The translations under genes and the position numbers were made by a program. From Bacteroidota bacterium (lineage in GTDB: Bacteria > Bacteroidota > Bacteroidia > Cytophagales > Cyclobacteriaceae): DNA of 64,000 bases. The notes beneath the pieces are model-generated. The model was given only the letters and a program-made list of their open reading frames with translations. It was not told where the DNA came from and did no database searches. The stretch covers positions 725,935 through 789,934 of the forward strand of contig JAFEAL010000005.1 of assembly GCA_018266435.1 (NCBI GenBank), read 5' to 3'. This document shows, piece after piece, positions 9,801-18,196 of this stretch (position 1 is the first letter of the stretch; the number at the start of each line of letters is the position of its first letter).

Positions 9801-10051
9801 GTACGACCATACGGTTGCGCAATGTATCGCTCAGCTATTCTTTACCAAAAGCACTGATTGGTAAAATGTTTAAAGCCGTTTCTATCACAGCTACCGGATT
9901 TAATTTGTGGTATAAAGCAGTCAACTTTCCGAAATACTCAAATTTTGATACCGATATGCTTAGTACCGGTGTAGGAAATGGATTAGGGCTTGACTTCTTG
10001 ACTGGCCCTACTTCAAGAAGATACGGGGCAAGCGTGAAGATTACTTTCTAA
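6833..10051 (+). CDS. SusC/RagA-family TonB-dependent outer-membrane transporter
   Basis: A 1072-residue outer-membrane importer that should pair with the SusD-like lipoprotein encoded next. It has a signal peptide (MKKFLL...VMAQ), then a CarboxypepD_reg-like domain (VVTGKLTSKEDGSALPGVNV, about 22-105), a TonB-box-like LTEVVVTA, and a plug domain with LFVVDGVPF, LDPNNIESINVLKG and GKKGVVLITTK. A large beta-barrel fills the rest and ends in an aromatic-rich strand (VKITF). AAVIYGEQGKKG replaces the more common AAVYGSRGANG. It probably takes up an oligosaccharide, peptide or other large nutrient; no glycoside hydrolase or regulator nearby identifies it. Confidence 0.95.
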   Translation: MKKFLLMCFSFGFAISVMAQDRVVTGKLTSKEDGSALPGVNVVLKGTTDGTISDADGNYKLSVPPSGGVLVFSFIGLETQEVEIGTRNVVDLQMGSDIKQLTEVVVTAQGVQTEKKALGYAVTSVSGTALVERPENDVARLLSGKVPGVSITQTSGISGSGTNFVIRGYTSVSGTNQPLFVVDGVPFNSATNSQGDFTTGTVTTSSRFLDLDPNNIESINVLKGLSAAVIYGEQGKKGVVLITTKNGVKRKKDLEVNLTQSVFLTKVVLPQYQNNYGNGFQNIFGFFFSNWGPHFKDGSSAGYYSPDSIPHPYSHWADPSLQADFPQYQGKNIAYRAQPSIANFFRTGVSSTTSLNLGASTDKLSYNANFAYAKEQGFTPGNDLVKLNGGIGVTAQLTKKFSNSTTLNIATTNFQSPPVAAAGAGGGTFGAGYSLFSELMFTPRSVDLMGLPYEDPITHGSVYYRTGNDIQNPRWTAAYSKNTDNVTRVFGRTQFTYDITDDINVMYRVGLDTYSELQEYQVNKGGVQNSSFVQGLYRTVNITNRIWNHDILFNYRKTINDKFSIQGLLGGNIRQDDYNQNGMESYQQIVFGFMNHSNFQQHSSSSAFSNGSGVAGAPLQFQTTKIWEGIYLQAIMDYSKYLYVTLNARKDWISTLEPNNNSLFYKGASASFLPLTAFNLESDKLNSLKVRLSYGESAGFPVPYQTRTNLSNNGRGFVNNNGNPIATNTTASLLGNKNLKPELQQEIETGLEGSVLKNRISFDISYFNRKTNNLITNVPLDPSTGYLSTTINVGQLTNTGWEVGLYGKPVVLRDFTWDLGLNFYHYNPLVNSLGSGLSQVLIAGSTNPGNYAIPGKPFNEIMGIGILRDAQGRKVVDNTGIYLNGTAQVPLGNPNPNYTLTINNSFSYKGLTLSAQVDYRNGGAIYSTTVNTLLGRGVTKDTDVGNRNGTLVVPGVLQDGTPNTTPISYSDAFYSNLLNYGISELSMYDGTTIRLRNVSLSYSLPKALIGKMFKAVSITATGFNLWYKAVNFPKYSNFDTDMLSTGVGNGLGLDFLTGPTSRRYGASVKITF

Positions 10052-10077
10052 GTTGATACGATTAAACGATCAAAGAC

Positions 10078-11739
10078 ATGAAAAATTTAAAGAAATATTT
10101 TGTTAGCCTGGTTACCGCAACACTTATTCTTTCGTGTAACCTCAATAAGTTGGATAACCCGAGTTTGCTTCCTGCATCTTCGGCAGATCCTTCCCTTGTG
10201 CTCAATGGTGTGCAAGTTAATTTGGCTGATTTTTTCTATAACATTAGTGATGGTACTATGGCAGCCAGCCGGATGGTAGAATTTTTTGGACCCATTTATA
10301 ATAATCAGTATATCCCCAGCTATTTTAACTATGTGTGGCAGGCGGCCTACTCGAATATTTTGGTAAACACCCAATTGGTGATAGCAAAGGCCACTTCAAA
10401 CGGTTATTACACACATTCTGGTATAGCAAAAGTAATACAGGCTTATGTAGCCATGACCATGGCCGATGTATTTGGTTCAGTTCCTTACTCCAAAGCTTTG
10501 GATCCAACCAATTTTAATCCACCTGCTGATAACAGTTCAGATATTTACACAGCTGCGTTGGCGCTGTTGGATGATGCTATTACTGATCTGGGCAAACCGG
10601 CACCGACAGTTACTACTGATCTGTATTATGGCGGCAATGCTAATAAATGGATCACCTTTGCTAACACACTTAAGTTGAAGGCTGCACTGAACAAAAAATT
10701 GATAGACCCGTCAGGTTCTGCAACTACAATTAATGCCCTGATTACAGCCAACGATTTAATCGATGCAGCCGATGGTAGTGAAGATTTTGTATTTCGATAT
10801 TCTACCAATATCTCCAATCCCGATAGCCGGCATCCTTATTTTACGATTAATTATGTTCAAGGAGCGAGCACTTATCACACCAATTGGTTGATGTGGAATA
10901 TGCGTTATGGGAAAACAGATGTATCTAACAACTATATCATTGATCCCCGCATCCGTTACTATTACTGTCGGATGACAGGATTTATTAATGCCGCAGACCC
11001 AGATATTACTAATCTTTTAGCATGTGCTACAAACTCCAGACCAACACGATATACAAATCCGAATTGGCCTTTCTGTTATCCAAAAGATAAGAACGGAAAC
11101 AATGAAGGATACTGGGGAAGAGATTATGGAGATGCATCTGGAACACCTCCGGATACAAAGTCAAGAACCAACTGGGGCGTTTATCCTATTGGTGGCAAAT
11201 TTGATGACGACTCATTTATTCCTGTTAAAAATACAGACGGGTTGCAGGGGGCAGGTATTGCACCGATCATGATGTCTTCGTTTACTGATTTTATGAAAGC
11301 CGAGGCCGCATTGACTATCCCTGGCGTTTCCGGAAACCCTCAGGCGCTATTAATCTCTGCCGTTACAAAGTCCATTAACACCGTAATGAATTTTGGCGCT
11401 TCGGTAGCATCACCCACCTATACACCCACAGCTACTGATGTGAACAATTATATAAACAATGTTCAAACCAGATTTGCAGCAGGTACAGCTGATCAGCAAA
11501 TGGATATCATTGGCAAAGAGTATTGGATTGCTGGTTTTGGTAATGGTATTGAGATATACAATATGTATCGCAGAACCGGTAAACCGGGAGATATGCAGCC
11601 GGCTCTGAGAGATCCTGGGCAGTATCCTAATACTATGCCTTATCCACTGGTATATACGGCTCAAAATAATAAATCGGTGCAAAAAGACTTTTCGACAAAA
11701 GTATTTTGGAATACAGCCCAATACCCTACGGTTTATTAA
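10078..11739 (+). CDS. SusD/RagB-like nutrient-binding lipoprotein
   Basis: A 553-residue surface lipoprotein with an SPII signal (ATLILSC, lipidated C20). The helical SusD-like body is recognisable from its Asn/Tyr/Trp-rich composition and motifs such as YTAALALLDDAITDL, NKWITFANTLKLKAALNK and the IIGKEYWIAGFGNGIEIYNMYRRTG segment near the C-terminus, which is typical of the SusD-like group 2 branch. It starts 26 nt after the SusC stop and forms the lid of the SusCD complex. Ligand unknown. Confidence 0.9.
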   Translation: MKNLKKYFVSLVTATLILSCNLNKLDNPSLLPASSADPSLVLNGVQVNLADFFYNISDGTMAASRMVEFFGPIYNNQYIPSYFNYVWQAAYSNILVNTQLVIAKATSNGYYTHSGIAKVIQAYVAMTMADVFGSVPYSKALDPTNFNPPADNSSDIYTAALALLDDAITDLGKPAPTVTTDLYYGGNANKWITFANTLKLKAALNKKLIDPSGSATTINALITANDLIDAADGSEDFVFRYSTNISNPDSRHPYFTINYVQGASTYHTNWLMWNMRYGKTDVSNNYIIDPRIRYYYCRMTGFINAADPDITNLLACATNSRPTRYTNPNWPFCYPKDKNGNNEGYWGRDYGDASGTPPDTKSRTNWGVYPIGGKFDDDSFIPVKNTDGLQGAGIAPIMMSSFTDFMKAEAALTIPGVSGNPQALLISAVTKSINTVMNFGASVASPTYTPTATDVNNYINNVQTRFAAGTADQQMDIIGKEYWIAGFGNGIEIYNMYRRTGKPGDMQPALRDPGQYPNTMPYPLVYTAQNNKSVQKDFSTKVFWNTAQYPTVY

Positions 11740-11757
11740 CTATTAAATAATGAAACC

Positions 11758-12315
11758 ATGAAAAGAACATATTTAAACGAACTATTATTAAGCATATTTT
11801 TACTTGGCATCATAGCATCTTGCCGTGATGAAAGCAAAATTATTTATGATCCTACTAAAATCCCTTCTGGCGCTTATGCGCGCATGTTGGCCGTTCCTCC
11901 GGATACCGTCAAATTAGCTCAAGCTATTTTTGACGCCACGGATTTCCCATTTCATGTAGAGGTAGTTGGTGTGGGCACAAATGTGTCAGCCATACAGTCG
12001 CTGACGGTAAACGTTCGTTACCTGAATGATACCTTGGCTGTAGTAAAACCAGTAGTATCATTGGGAGGAGTAACAGGCTTTACGGTTAATTCACAAACAC
12101 AGTTGCCCAATGCAACAGGTTCGTTTACCGGTGCAGCCATTCGACAAGCCTTAGGGTTAGCTCCAACAGATTTAAAGGCAGGTTATCAGCTAGATTTTAC
12201 TACTCAATTGGTGTTAACCGATGGTCGCAAATTTGACGCTACTAATTTTGATCCCAACATGACAAATCCGTTCTATTTAGCCGCTTATGAATACCTAACG
12301 GTTATTTCGAATTAA
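11758..12315 (+). CDS. Small lipoprotein, third gene of the SusCD operon
   Basis: 185 residues with a lipobox IIASC (lipidated C22). The rest is predicted beta-rich, with a VEVVGVGTNVSAIQSLTVNVRY segment resembling immunoglobulin-like or DUF1735-type surface modules found downstream of susD genes. It starts 18 nt after the SusD-like stop codon and is followed by a strong terminator, so it is the last gene of the operon. By analogy with SusE/F-position proteins it may bind the same ligand at the cell surface. I cannot name the family with certainty. Confidence 0.7.
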   Translation: MKRTYLNELLLSIFLLGIIASCRDESKIIYDPTKIPSGAYARMLAVPPDTVKLAQAIFDATDFPFHVEVVGVGTNVSAIQSLTVNVRYLNDTLAVVKPVVSLGGVTGFTVNSQTQLPNATGSFTGAAIRQALGLAPTDLKAGYQLDFTTQLVLTDGRKFDATNFDPNMTNPFYLAAYEYLTVISN

Positions 12316-12385
12316 AATGTGTGAGGTTGTTTGTGACAGGGTTCACATTCACAAATAACCATTATGATAGATGAAATAAAAATGA

Positions 12386-12421
12386 CCCTGCAATCCAGAT
12401 AATCGGATTGCAGGGCTTTTT
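12386..12421 (+). terminator. Rho-independent terminator of the SusCD operon
   Basis: CCCTGCAATCC (12386-12396), an 8-nt loop and GGATTGCAGGG (12405-12415) make a perfect 11-bp GC-containing stem followed by CTTTTTA. It ends the three-gene SusCD operon 70 nt past the last stop. Confidence 0.9.
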
Positions 12422-12478
12422 ATATAGGCAGATCGACTGACCACTACAGTTAGTGCCTATTTGAAAGTAGATGAATAA

Positions 12479-12505
12479 AGTTAGTTTTTTTAAAAAAAAC
12501 TAACT
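12479..12505. terminator. AT-rich palindrome at the end of the prenyl synthase gene
   Basis: AGTTAGTTTTTTT and AAAAAAAACTAACT form a long inverted repeat overlapping the stop codon of the minus-strand gene that ends at 12500. It would act as a hairpin with a U-run in either direction and probably terminates the prenyl synthase transcript. Confidence 0.55.
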
Positions 12506-13474
12506 CCTCCTTTCAATTGTAAATTTTACCAATTGTGTGAGTGAAGATTTGTATTCTGATTCGGAAAAATTTTTTAGTGTATCAAGGGCTTGTTGGTAAT
12601 ACCGGTTCATGGCCTGGCGGGCATACTCTATTCCGCCCGATTCTTTAACAAGCGAGATCACTTCGCGAATTTTTTTAGGGTCTTCCCCACCTCTTTTAAC
12701 GAGCCCGATTATTTTCCGTTTCTCCAGCCACGTAGATTTTGAGAGAGCATAAATCAGGGGTAGTGTCATTTTCTTCTCTTTGATGTCAATGCCCAGTGGT
12801 TTTCCTATTTCTTCTTCTCCATAATCGAACAAGTCGTCTTTAATTTGAAAGGCCATCCCTACGCACTCGCCAAACCGGTGCATCTCTTTTACCAGGTCAG
12901 GGTTGGCTCCGGTAGAACTGGCTCCGATGGCACAGCAAGACGCGATCAACGATGCAGTTTTTTGGCGGATCACTTCGTAATAGATTTCTTCTGAAATGTC
13001 TAAGTGACGCGCTTTTTCCATCTGCAGCAGTTCTCCTTCACTCATTTGCTTTACGGCATCGGTGCAGATACTCAGCAAGTCATAGTCTTTATGCTCAAGC
13101 GCCAAAAAGAGGCCACGGGTTAGCAGAAAATCGCCCACCAATACAGCGATTTTGTTTTTCCATAGCGCATTTACTGAAAAAAATCCTCTTCGGTAATTTG
13201 AGTTGTCTACCACATCATCGTGCACTAAACTGGCCGTGTGTACCAGTTCAATTAATCCGGCACCTCTAAAAGTAGCTTCATTGATTTTTCCGCAAGTGCC
13301 GGCACTCAGAAATACAAACAGAGGGCGCATTTGTTTACCCTTGCGCTTCACAATATAGTTCATGATCTGGTCGAGTAGCAACACTTTGGTTTTCATAGCC
13401 GCTCGGAATTTGTGCTCAAATTCCTCCATCTCACGGGCTACAGGCTTTTTAATATCGTCCAGTTGTAAAGACAT
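12500..13474 (-). CDS. Polyprenyl diphosphate synthase (long-chain, trans)
   Basis: 324 residues from the chosen start. It condenses isopentenyl diphosphate onto an allylic primer to make the side chain of menaquinone, or a related long isoprenoid. Both Asp-rich motifs are present: LVHDDVVD (first DDxxD, D86/D87/D90) and QIKDDLFDYG (second). GKQMRP supplies the substrate-binding Lys/Arg. I chose the Met at 13474 (MSLQLDDIKKPV), which matches the usual N-terminus; a start at 13507 would add 11 unlikely residues. Product length (C30-C40) cannot be read directly. Confidence 0.9.
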   Translation of the reverse strand: MSLQLDDIKKPVAREMEEFEHKFRAAMKTKVLLLDQIMNYIVKRKGKQMRPLFVFLSAGTCGKINEATFRGAGLIELVHTASLVHDDVVDNSNYRRGFFSVNALWKNKIAVLVGDFLLTRGLFLALEHKDYDLLSICTDAVKQMSEGELLQMEKARHLDISEEIYYEVIRQKTASLIASCCAIGASSTGANPDLVKEMHRFGECVGMAFQIKDDLFDYGEEEIGKPLGIDIKEKKMTLPLIYALSKSTWLEKRKIIGLVKRGGEDPKKIREVISLVKESGGIEYARQAMNRYYQQALDTLKNFSESEYKSSLTQLVKFTIERRS

Positions 13475-13594
13475 TCTTGCAAGTATAATCATAAGTGAAC
13501 AGTTCACCGTCAGTAGGCTATAGATTTTGTAATAGTTTAAAAAAAACCGCGGTTGTTTGACGGACGACCATTGACTATTTCTTAATTTTCGAGC

Positions 13595-14437
13595 ATGATA
13601 CCAGGAGATAAATATTGGGCCCAGTTTGTTTTTGTAGCTATTGTTTTGGCCATTACGTTTATGGTCTCACTGGTGCTGCGTTTTTTTTTAGGCCGGTTTA
13701 TTCGTGCGGCCTCACGCAAGCTCAAGGTAGATCCTACCCGATATAATTTTTTTAAGAATGCCGTTGATTTCATTCTGTTTTTTATTGCCACCATTGTTAT
13801 ATTCCGATCGATCCCTTCGTTGCATACGTATGGCACAGGGCTGCTTACCGGTGCCGGAGTGTTGGCCGCTATTGTGGGCTTTGCTTCGCAGTCGGCATTT
13901 TCAAATATAGTCAGCGGTATTTTTTTAGTGATATTCAAACCTTTTAGTGTGGGCGACCGGGTAAGAGTAGGCCAGAATTATACAGGTGATGTAGAAGACA
14001 TTACCTTGCGTCATACGGTGATTAAAGATTTTGAAAACCGAAGGGTGATTATCCCCAATGCAGTAATCAGCACGGAAACCATCATCAACTCTACCATAGT
14101 TGATGAAAGAATATGTGTGTATTTAGAAATTGCTGTAGATCAGGCAACCAACCTGAATCAAGCCATACAAATTATACAGGAAGAAGCCATGGCGCACCGG
14201 TATTTCATCGACAACCGGAGCAGTGTTGACGTGGCGCGTGGCGAAACCCCCGTGATGGTGCGTGTTCTTACTTTTTTGAATGGTGGAATTTTACTGCGGG
14301 CGTATGTATGGACCAACAATCCTTCGGATGCATTTGATTTAAAATGCGACTTGAATAAATCCGTTAAAGAACGATTTGATCAGACAGGTATCCGTCTTTC
14401 TGACATGCAGTATCAGGTGGTTAATAAATCTCTTTAA
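13595..14437 (+). CDS. Small-conductance mechanosensitive channel (MscS family)
   Basis: 280 residues with hydrophobic segments near 10-32, 50-67 and 80-115. The third is the pore helix, carrying the characteristic small-residue pattern (GAGVLAAIVGFASQSAFSNIVSGIFLVIFKPFSVGDRV). The beta domain follows with VEDITLRHTVIKDFENRRVIIPN, then a C-terminal alpha/beta domain. It should release osmolytes on hypo-osmotic shock from the inner membrane. Its stop codon directly abuts the GTG start of the CorA gene, so the two are probably co-translated. Confidence 0.92.
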   Translation: MIPGDKYWAQFVFVAIVLAITFMVSLVLRFFLGRFIRAASRKLKVDPTRYNFFKNAVDFILFFIATIVIFRSIPSLHTYGTGLLTGAGVLAAIVGFASQSAFSNIVSGIFLVIFKPFSVGDRVRVGQNYTGDVEDITLRHTVIKDFENRRVIIPNAVISTETIINSTIVDERICVYLEIAVDQATNLNQAIQIIQEEAMAHRYFIDNRSSVDVARGETPVMVRVLTFLNGGILLRAYVWTNNPSDAFDLKCDLNKSVKERFDQTGIRLSDMQYQVVNKSL

Positions 14438-15445
14438 GTGAAAAATAAACCTGACCCGACACCGCCCGGAAAGATTATTCTTCAGCTTATTCAATACAAT
14501 GAAAAAGAATACGCTTGCCATGAGCAATTGCCCGTTGATGAATTACTAAAAAAAAAGCAATCCGACTGGGTTAACTGGATTAATCTCGATGGCCTATCAG
14601 ACAAAAATACCATAACAAAAATTGGAGAACACTTTTCGTTGCACAGTTTATTGATGGAAGATATTGTGAGCGAACACCAACCCAGGGTAGAAGAGTATGA
14701 CGACTATCTTTTCTTTTCACTAAAGATGCTTTATCGCATTGAAGGCGATGATATTGATTATGAACAGATCAATTTTGTATTAGGAAAAAATTACTTGCTG
14801 TCGTTTCAGGAGAAAGAAGGTGATTTGTTTGATCACCTGCGCGATCGCATCCGGTTGGATCAGGGAAGAGTACGAAAAAAGAAAGCCGATTACCTTTTGT
14901 ACCGGCTGATCGATGTAATCGTAGACAACTACTACGTTGTGTTGGATGCCATAGGCCAGCAAATAGAGCAGATTGAAGATGAAATTTACAAATCGCACAC
15001 CGGTCATGAGTTTAAAAAAATTCAACGGCTTAAGAAGGAACTAATTTTTCTTCGCAAAGCGCTGTATCCGTTGCGCGATGCCATGAGTAAACTCATCAAA
15101 GATGAAAGCGGATTTATTGACCCGGCCAACACACGTTTTTTTTCTGATGTGTATAACCACGTAGCCCATTTAATTGACTCGCTTGATACATACAAAGACC
15201 TGACTTCAGGGCTGATGGATATTTACATGAACACACAAAACACCCGCATGAACGAGGTGATGAAAGTACTTACTATTATTTCTACCATATTTATTCCACT
15301 GACTTTCATCGTGGGTGTGTATGGAATGAACTTTGAGTTTATGCCAGAACTGCATTGGGAAATCAGCTACCCGGTGGTTTGGGGGGTAATGATTTTGATA
15401 ACCGTAGGAATGATCTTTTTTTTCAGGTTTAAAAAATGGATTTAA
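14438..15445 (+). CDS. corA: CorA-family magnesium/cobalt transporter
   Basis: 335 residues, starting at a GTG immediately after the MscS stop codon (TAAGTG). The N-terminal alpha/beta domain is followed by a long helix with acidic and basic patches. Two C-terminal transmembrane segments flank the diagnostic pore motif YGMNFEFMPEL (GMN with the MPEL loop). It should form a pentameric inner-membrane Mg2+ channel. Pairing with MscS suggests a shared ion or osmotic homeostasis transcript. Confidence 0.95.
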   Translation: MKNKPDPTPPGKIILQLIQYNEKEYACHEQLPVDELLKKKQSDWVNWINLDGLSDKNTITKIGEHFSLHSLLMEDIVSEHQPRVEEYDDYLFFSLKMLYRIEGDDIDYEQINFVLGKNYLLSFQEKEGDLFDHLRDRIRLDQGRVRKKKADYLLYRLIDVIVDNYYVVLDAIGQQIEQIEDEIYKSHTGHEFKKIQRLKKELIFLRKALYPLRDAMSKLIKDESGFIDPANTRFFSDVYNHVAHLIDSLDTYKDLTSGLMDIYMNTQNTRMNEVMKVLTIISTIFIPLTFIVGVYGMNFEFMPELHWEISYPVVWGVMILITVGMIFFFRFKKWI

Positions 15446-15450
15446 AAACT

Positions 15451-15849
15451 TCAGTAGATGTCGGTACCCGTTAGTTTCATCTCAAACTGATCGGCCAGAT
15501 TGGCCACTTCCTGCACCATTTCTTTAATTGTTTCTTCAGAAATACTGATCAGCGAAGCCGTTGCCTCGGTTTGCAAGTAATTATCTTTAATAATAAACCG
15601 ACAGTAATTGAAGAAGGTTGCCTGCTCTAACAACATTTTGTAATCTATTCCTGATCGGGCCGGGCAAACTTTAGAACGCAAAGAAATCAAGGTGCGGTTA
15701 TACAAGTCATTTTTAGTAATGAGACCTACCACAGTTTGAAAGCGACCACCTGAAACGGGAACGATGATGATGGATTGAGACGGATCATACTCGGTATATT
15801 GCCCACCAATTTGTTCGGCATATTTTTTCATCAGGGCAGGCAGATCCAT
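15451..15849 (-). CDS. Conserved hypothetical, YbjN/secretion-chaperone-like fold possible
   Basis: 132 residues, no signal peptide or membrane segment. Alternating beta strands (SIIIVPVSGGRFQTVVGLI) are followed by helices (ISISEETIKEMVQEVANLADQFEMKLTG). The layout of an N-terminal helix, central sheet and C-terminal helix resembles the YbjN / type III chaperone-like fold, but this is a weak impression. It converges on corA, with stops 5 nt apart. Confidence 0.6.
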   Translation of the reverse strand: MDLPALMKKYAEQIGGQYTEYDPSQSIIIVPVSGGRFQTVVGLITKNDLYNRTLISLRSKVCPARSGIDYKMLLEQATFFNYCRFIIKDNYLQTEATASLISISEETIKEMVQEVANLADQFEMKLTGTDIY

Positions 15850-15999
15850 AGCTCAATAATTTTATAGCAAGATACAAAAAAAGTATTCGGTTGAAACGAT
15901 CTGGTATCGACCACTAATCAACCGTTTATGCGGTTTATCTCCTCGATCAATTGAAAATCATTTCTAAACCGTTACTTTGACCATGTTAACCATGATTGT

Positions 16000-17871
16000 A
16001 TGAAAAAGTACCTGTTGATTTTACTGTCACTTATTTCAGGGAGTGCTTTTGGTCAAACATTTAATGCCCGCCCCGGTGGAACTCAAAAGCCGCCCTTGCA
16101 CGGAAAAAACTGGATGGCCATTACCGGCAAACCATTGGCAGCAACAGCCGGAGCCATTACCTTTCAAAAAGGAGGCAACGCAGTAGATGCCGCGTGCGCG
16201 ATGCTGGCGGCTACGTGCACCATGTGGGATGTGCTGAGTTGGGGTGGTGAAACACAAGCACTCATCTACCATCCGAAAACCAAAAAAGTAATAGCCATCA
16301 ATGCCCTCGGAGTAGCGCCAACAGGAGCTACTCCCGAATTTTTTAAAAGCAAAGGCTACCGTTTTCCGCCCAACTTTGGCCCGTTGGCGGCTACCACACC
16401 CGGCACAGTAGGTGGGCTAACAACCATGCTGGCTGAGTTTGGTACAATGAGTTTAAAAGATGTGCTTACCCCGGCCATGCAACTGGCAGACGGTTACCCT
16501 ATCGAAGCACAAACGGCCAACTCAATCGAGCGAAACAAAGAGATGATAAAAAAATGGCCGTACTCTAAATCGGTATTTCTTCCTCATCTCGCAGAAAAAA
16601 GAGAAGCCCCCGAAGCAGGAGAAATTTTTAAACAAGTGGATTTATTGGAAACGCTTAAAAAATTAATCGATGCCGAACAACAAGCACTGAAAAAAGGCAA
16701 GAATAGAAAAGAGGCGATTTATGCCGCATACGACCGATTTTATAAAGGAGATATTGCCAAAGAAATTGTGCGAGGTAACAACGAGCAGGGTGGGCTCTTT
16801 ACCGAAACAGACCTGGCCAATTGGAAAGTGAAAATAGAAGAACCCCTGTCGGTAAATTACAAAGGCATTGAGGTATATAAAATGCAGCAATGGACACAAG
16901 GCCCCATGCTGCTGCAGTCGCTGAATATACTAGAGAACATTGACCTGAAAGCAATGGGTTATAACTCGGCCAACTATATCCACACACTGTACCAGGTGTT
17001 GAACATGAGTTTTGCCGATCGCGATTTTTACTATGGTGACCCGGCCTTTTCTTCAGATCAACCGATGAAAGGCCTGCTTTCAAAAGAATACGCCAAAGAG
17101 CGGGCAAAGCAAATCAACTGGGAGAAGAATGATGCAAAAGTAGGGCCGGGAGATCCGTACCCCTTTGAAGGAAAAGTCAATCCATATACCGATTACCTGA
17201 AGCAATGGAACCAGGCGCTGAACTGGAACATGCCAACTCCACCCGATGAAAATTATTTGAGCAATGTATGGGCAGGCACTACCTCGGTTGAGGCGGCAGA
17301 CAAAGAAGGGTGGGTAGTTTCCATCACGCCCAGCGGAGGTTGGATACCGGCTTGCATTGCAGGCAAAACCGGTGTAGGCATGAGCCAGCGGATGCAGAGT
17401 TTTGTGCTTGACCCGAAGATGAATCCTTTCAATGTAGTCGCTCCGGGCAAACGGCCACGTGTTACACTCACGCCATCGCTTGCGCTGAAAGAAGGCAAAC
17501 CGTTTTTGTCATTTGCTGTGCAGGGTGGCGATACACAAGATCAGAACTTGCTGCAGTTTTTTCTGAACATCGTTGAGTTTGGAATGACGGTGCAGGAAGC
17601 CACCGAAGCGCCCAACATTAACTCGTATCAATTTTACCTTTCCTTGGGAGAAGGCGATGGCGGACAAGACCGCAAACCTAAGCCGGGGTATATTTTAATT
17701 AATACAACTACTCCGCCCTATGTTCAAAAAGAATTGTTGAAGATGGGGTATAAACTAAGCGTGGACGAGCGCACTTCCGGGCCTATCAATGCTATCTATT
17801 TTGACCAAAGGCATGGCAGCTTCTGGGGCGGGAGCAGCAACCATGGAGAAGATTATGGAATAGGATGGTGA
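16000..17871 (+). CDS. ggt: Gamma-glutamyltransferase, periplasmic
   Basis: A 623-residue precursor with a signal peptide (ISGSAFGQ). It should self-cleave into large and small subunits and hydrolyse or transfer the gamma-glutamyl group of glutathione. Family marks are GGNAVDAACAMLAATC, the cleavage region NVWAGTTSVEAADKEG (nucleophile Thr likely T427) and PSLALKEGKPFLSFAVQGGDTQDQ. The usual TTHxSxxD after the nucleophile is TTSVEAAD here, a departure within the active-site strand. Flanked by gaps on both sides, so monocistronic. Confidence 0.88.
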   Translation: MKKYLLILLSLISGSAFGQTFNARPGGTQKPPLHGKNWMAITGKPLAATAGAITFQKGGNAVDAACAMLAATCTMWDVLSWGGETQALIYHPKTKKVIAINALGVAPTGATPEFFKSKGYRFPPNFGPLAATTPGTVGGLTTMLAEFGTMSLKDVLTPAMQLADGYPIEAQTANSIERNKEMIKKWPYSKSVFLPHLAEKREAPEAGEIFKQVDLLETLKKLIDAEQQALKKGKNRKEAIYAAYDRFYKGDIAKEIVRGNNEQGGLFTETDLANWKVKIEEPLSVNYKGIEVYKMQQWTQGPMLLQSLNILENIDLKAMGYNSANYIHTLYQVLNMSFADRDFYYGDPAFSSDQPMKGLLSKEYAKERAKQINWEKNDAKVGPGDPYPFEGKVNPYTDYLKQWNQALNWNMPTPPDENYLSNVWAGTTSVEAADKEGWVVSITPSGGWIPACIAGKTGVGMSQRMQSFVLDPKMNPFNVVAPGKRPRVTLTPSLALKEGKPFLSFAVQGGDTQDQNLLQFFLNIVEFGMTVQEATEAPNINSYQFYLSLGEGDGGQDRKPKPGYILINTTTPPYVQKELLKMGYKLSVDERTSGPINAIYFDQRHGSFWGGSSNHGEDYGIGW

Positions 17872-17908
17872 AAATGCAGCTTTATAAAAAACAAATGCTG
17901 AAAAACCA

Positions 17909-17930
17909 TACCATAGAAATTTCTATGGTA
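17909..17930. repeat. 22-bp perfect palindrome
   Basis: TACCATAGAAA followed directly by TTTCTATGGTA, with no spacer. It lies 37 nt after the ggt stop codon, at the edge of the AT-richer accessory segment. There is no T-run after it. It could be an operator, a hairpin or an insertion scar. Confidence 0.6.
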
Positions 17931-18147
17931 CGAGTTGGGTTGAATACCGCTACAGTAAACACTAGCGAGACGTTTGCGCTAAAGTGGAGTTAGGGTAGGA
18001 GGTAGAATTGATATTTTCAAATTGAATACTCATCATTCGTGAGGGTTCAGTTGATTCGCTTTTAAAGGCTATAAAGCATCGGCTTTGTAGTGATTACTTC
18101 CGTAATACGAGGCAACTACAGGTTGTGGTCGATGGGTATAGTCAACC

Positions 18148-18167
18148 GTTAGCGGCAAGTGTAATGC
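18148..18167 (+). repeat. Cassette-boundary-like core (GTTAGCGGC...TGTAATGC)
   Basis: The core ends 29 nt before the pentapeptide gene. It shares GTTRGC and TGTAATGC with the minus-strand sequence at 44841-44828, which ends 36 nt before the M20 gene start. The GTTRRC-type core recalls the R' half of integron attC sites (GTTRRRY), but no integrase is in the window. Confidence 0.35.
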
Positions 18168-18196
18168 GGCACCATCCAAAATGACAGAACAGACCA

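Larger units (their letters stand above)
17872..18196. other. Non-coding stretch between ggt and the accessory segment
   Basis: No credible gene in 325 nt. It holds the palindrome at 17909-17930, short inverted repeats (CGCTA...TAGCG near 17940-17965, CAACtacagGTTG near 18116), and at 18148-18167 the motif GTTAGCGGCAAG followed by TGTAATGC, which resembles the boundary sequence upstream of the M20 peptidase gene near 44828. Confidence 0.5.
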
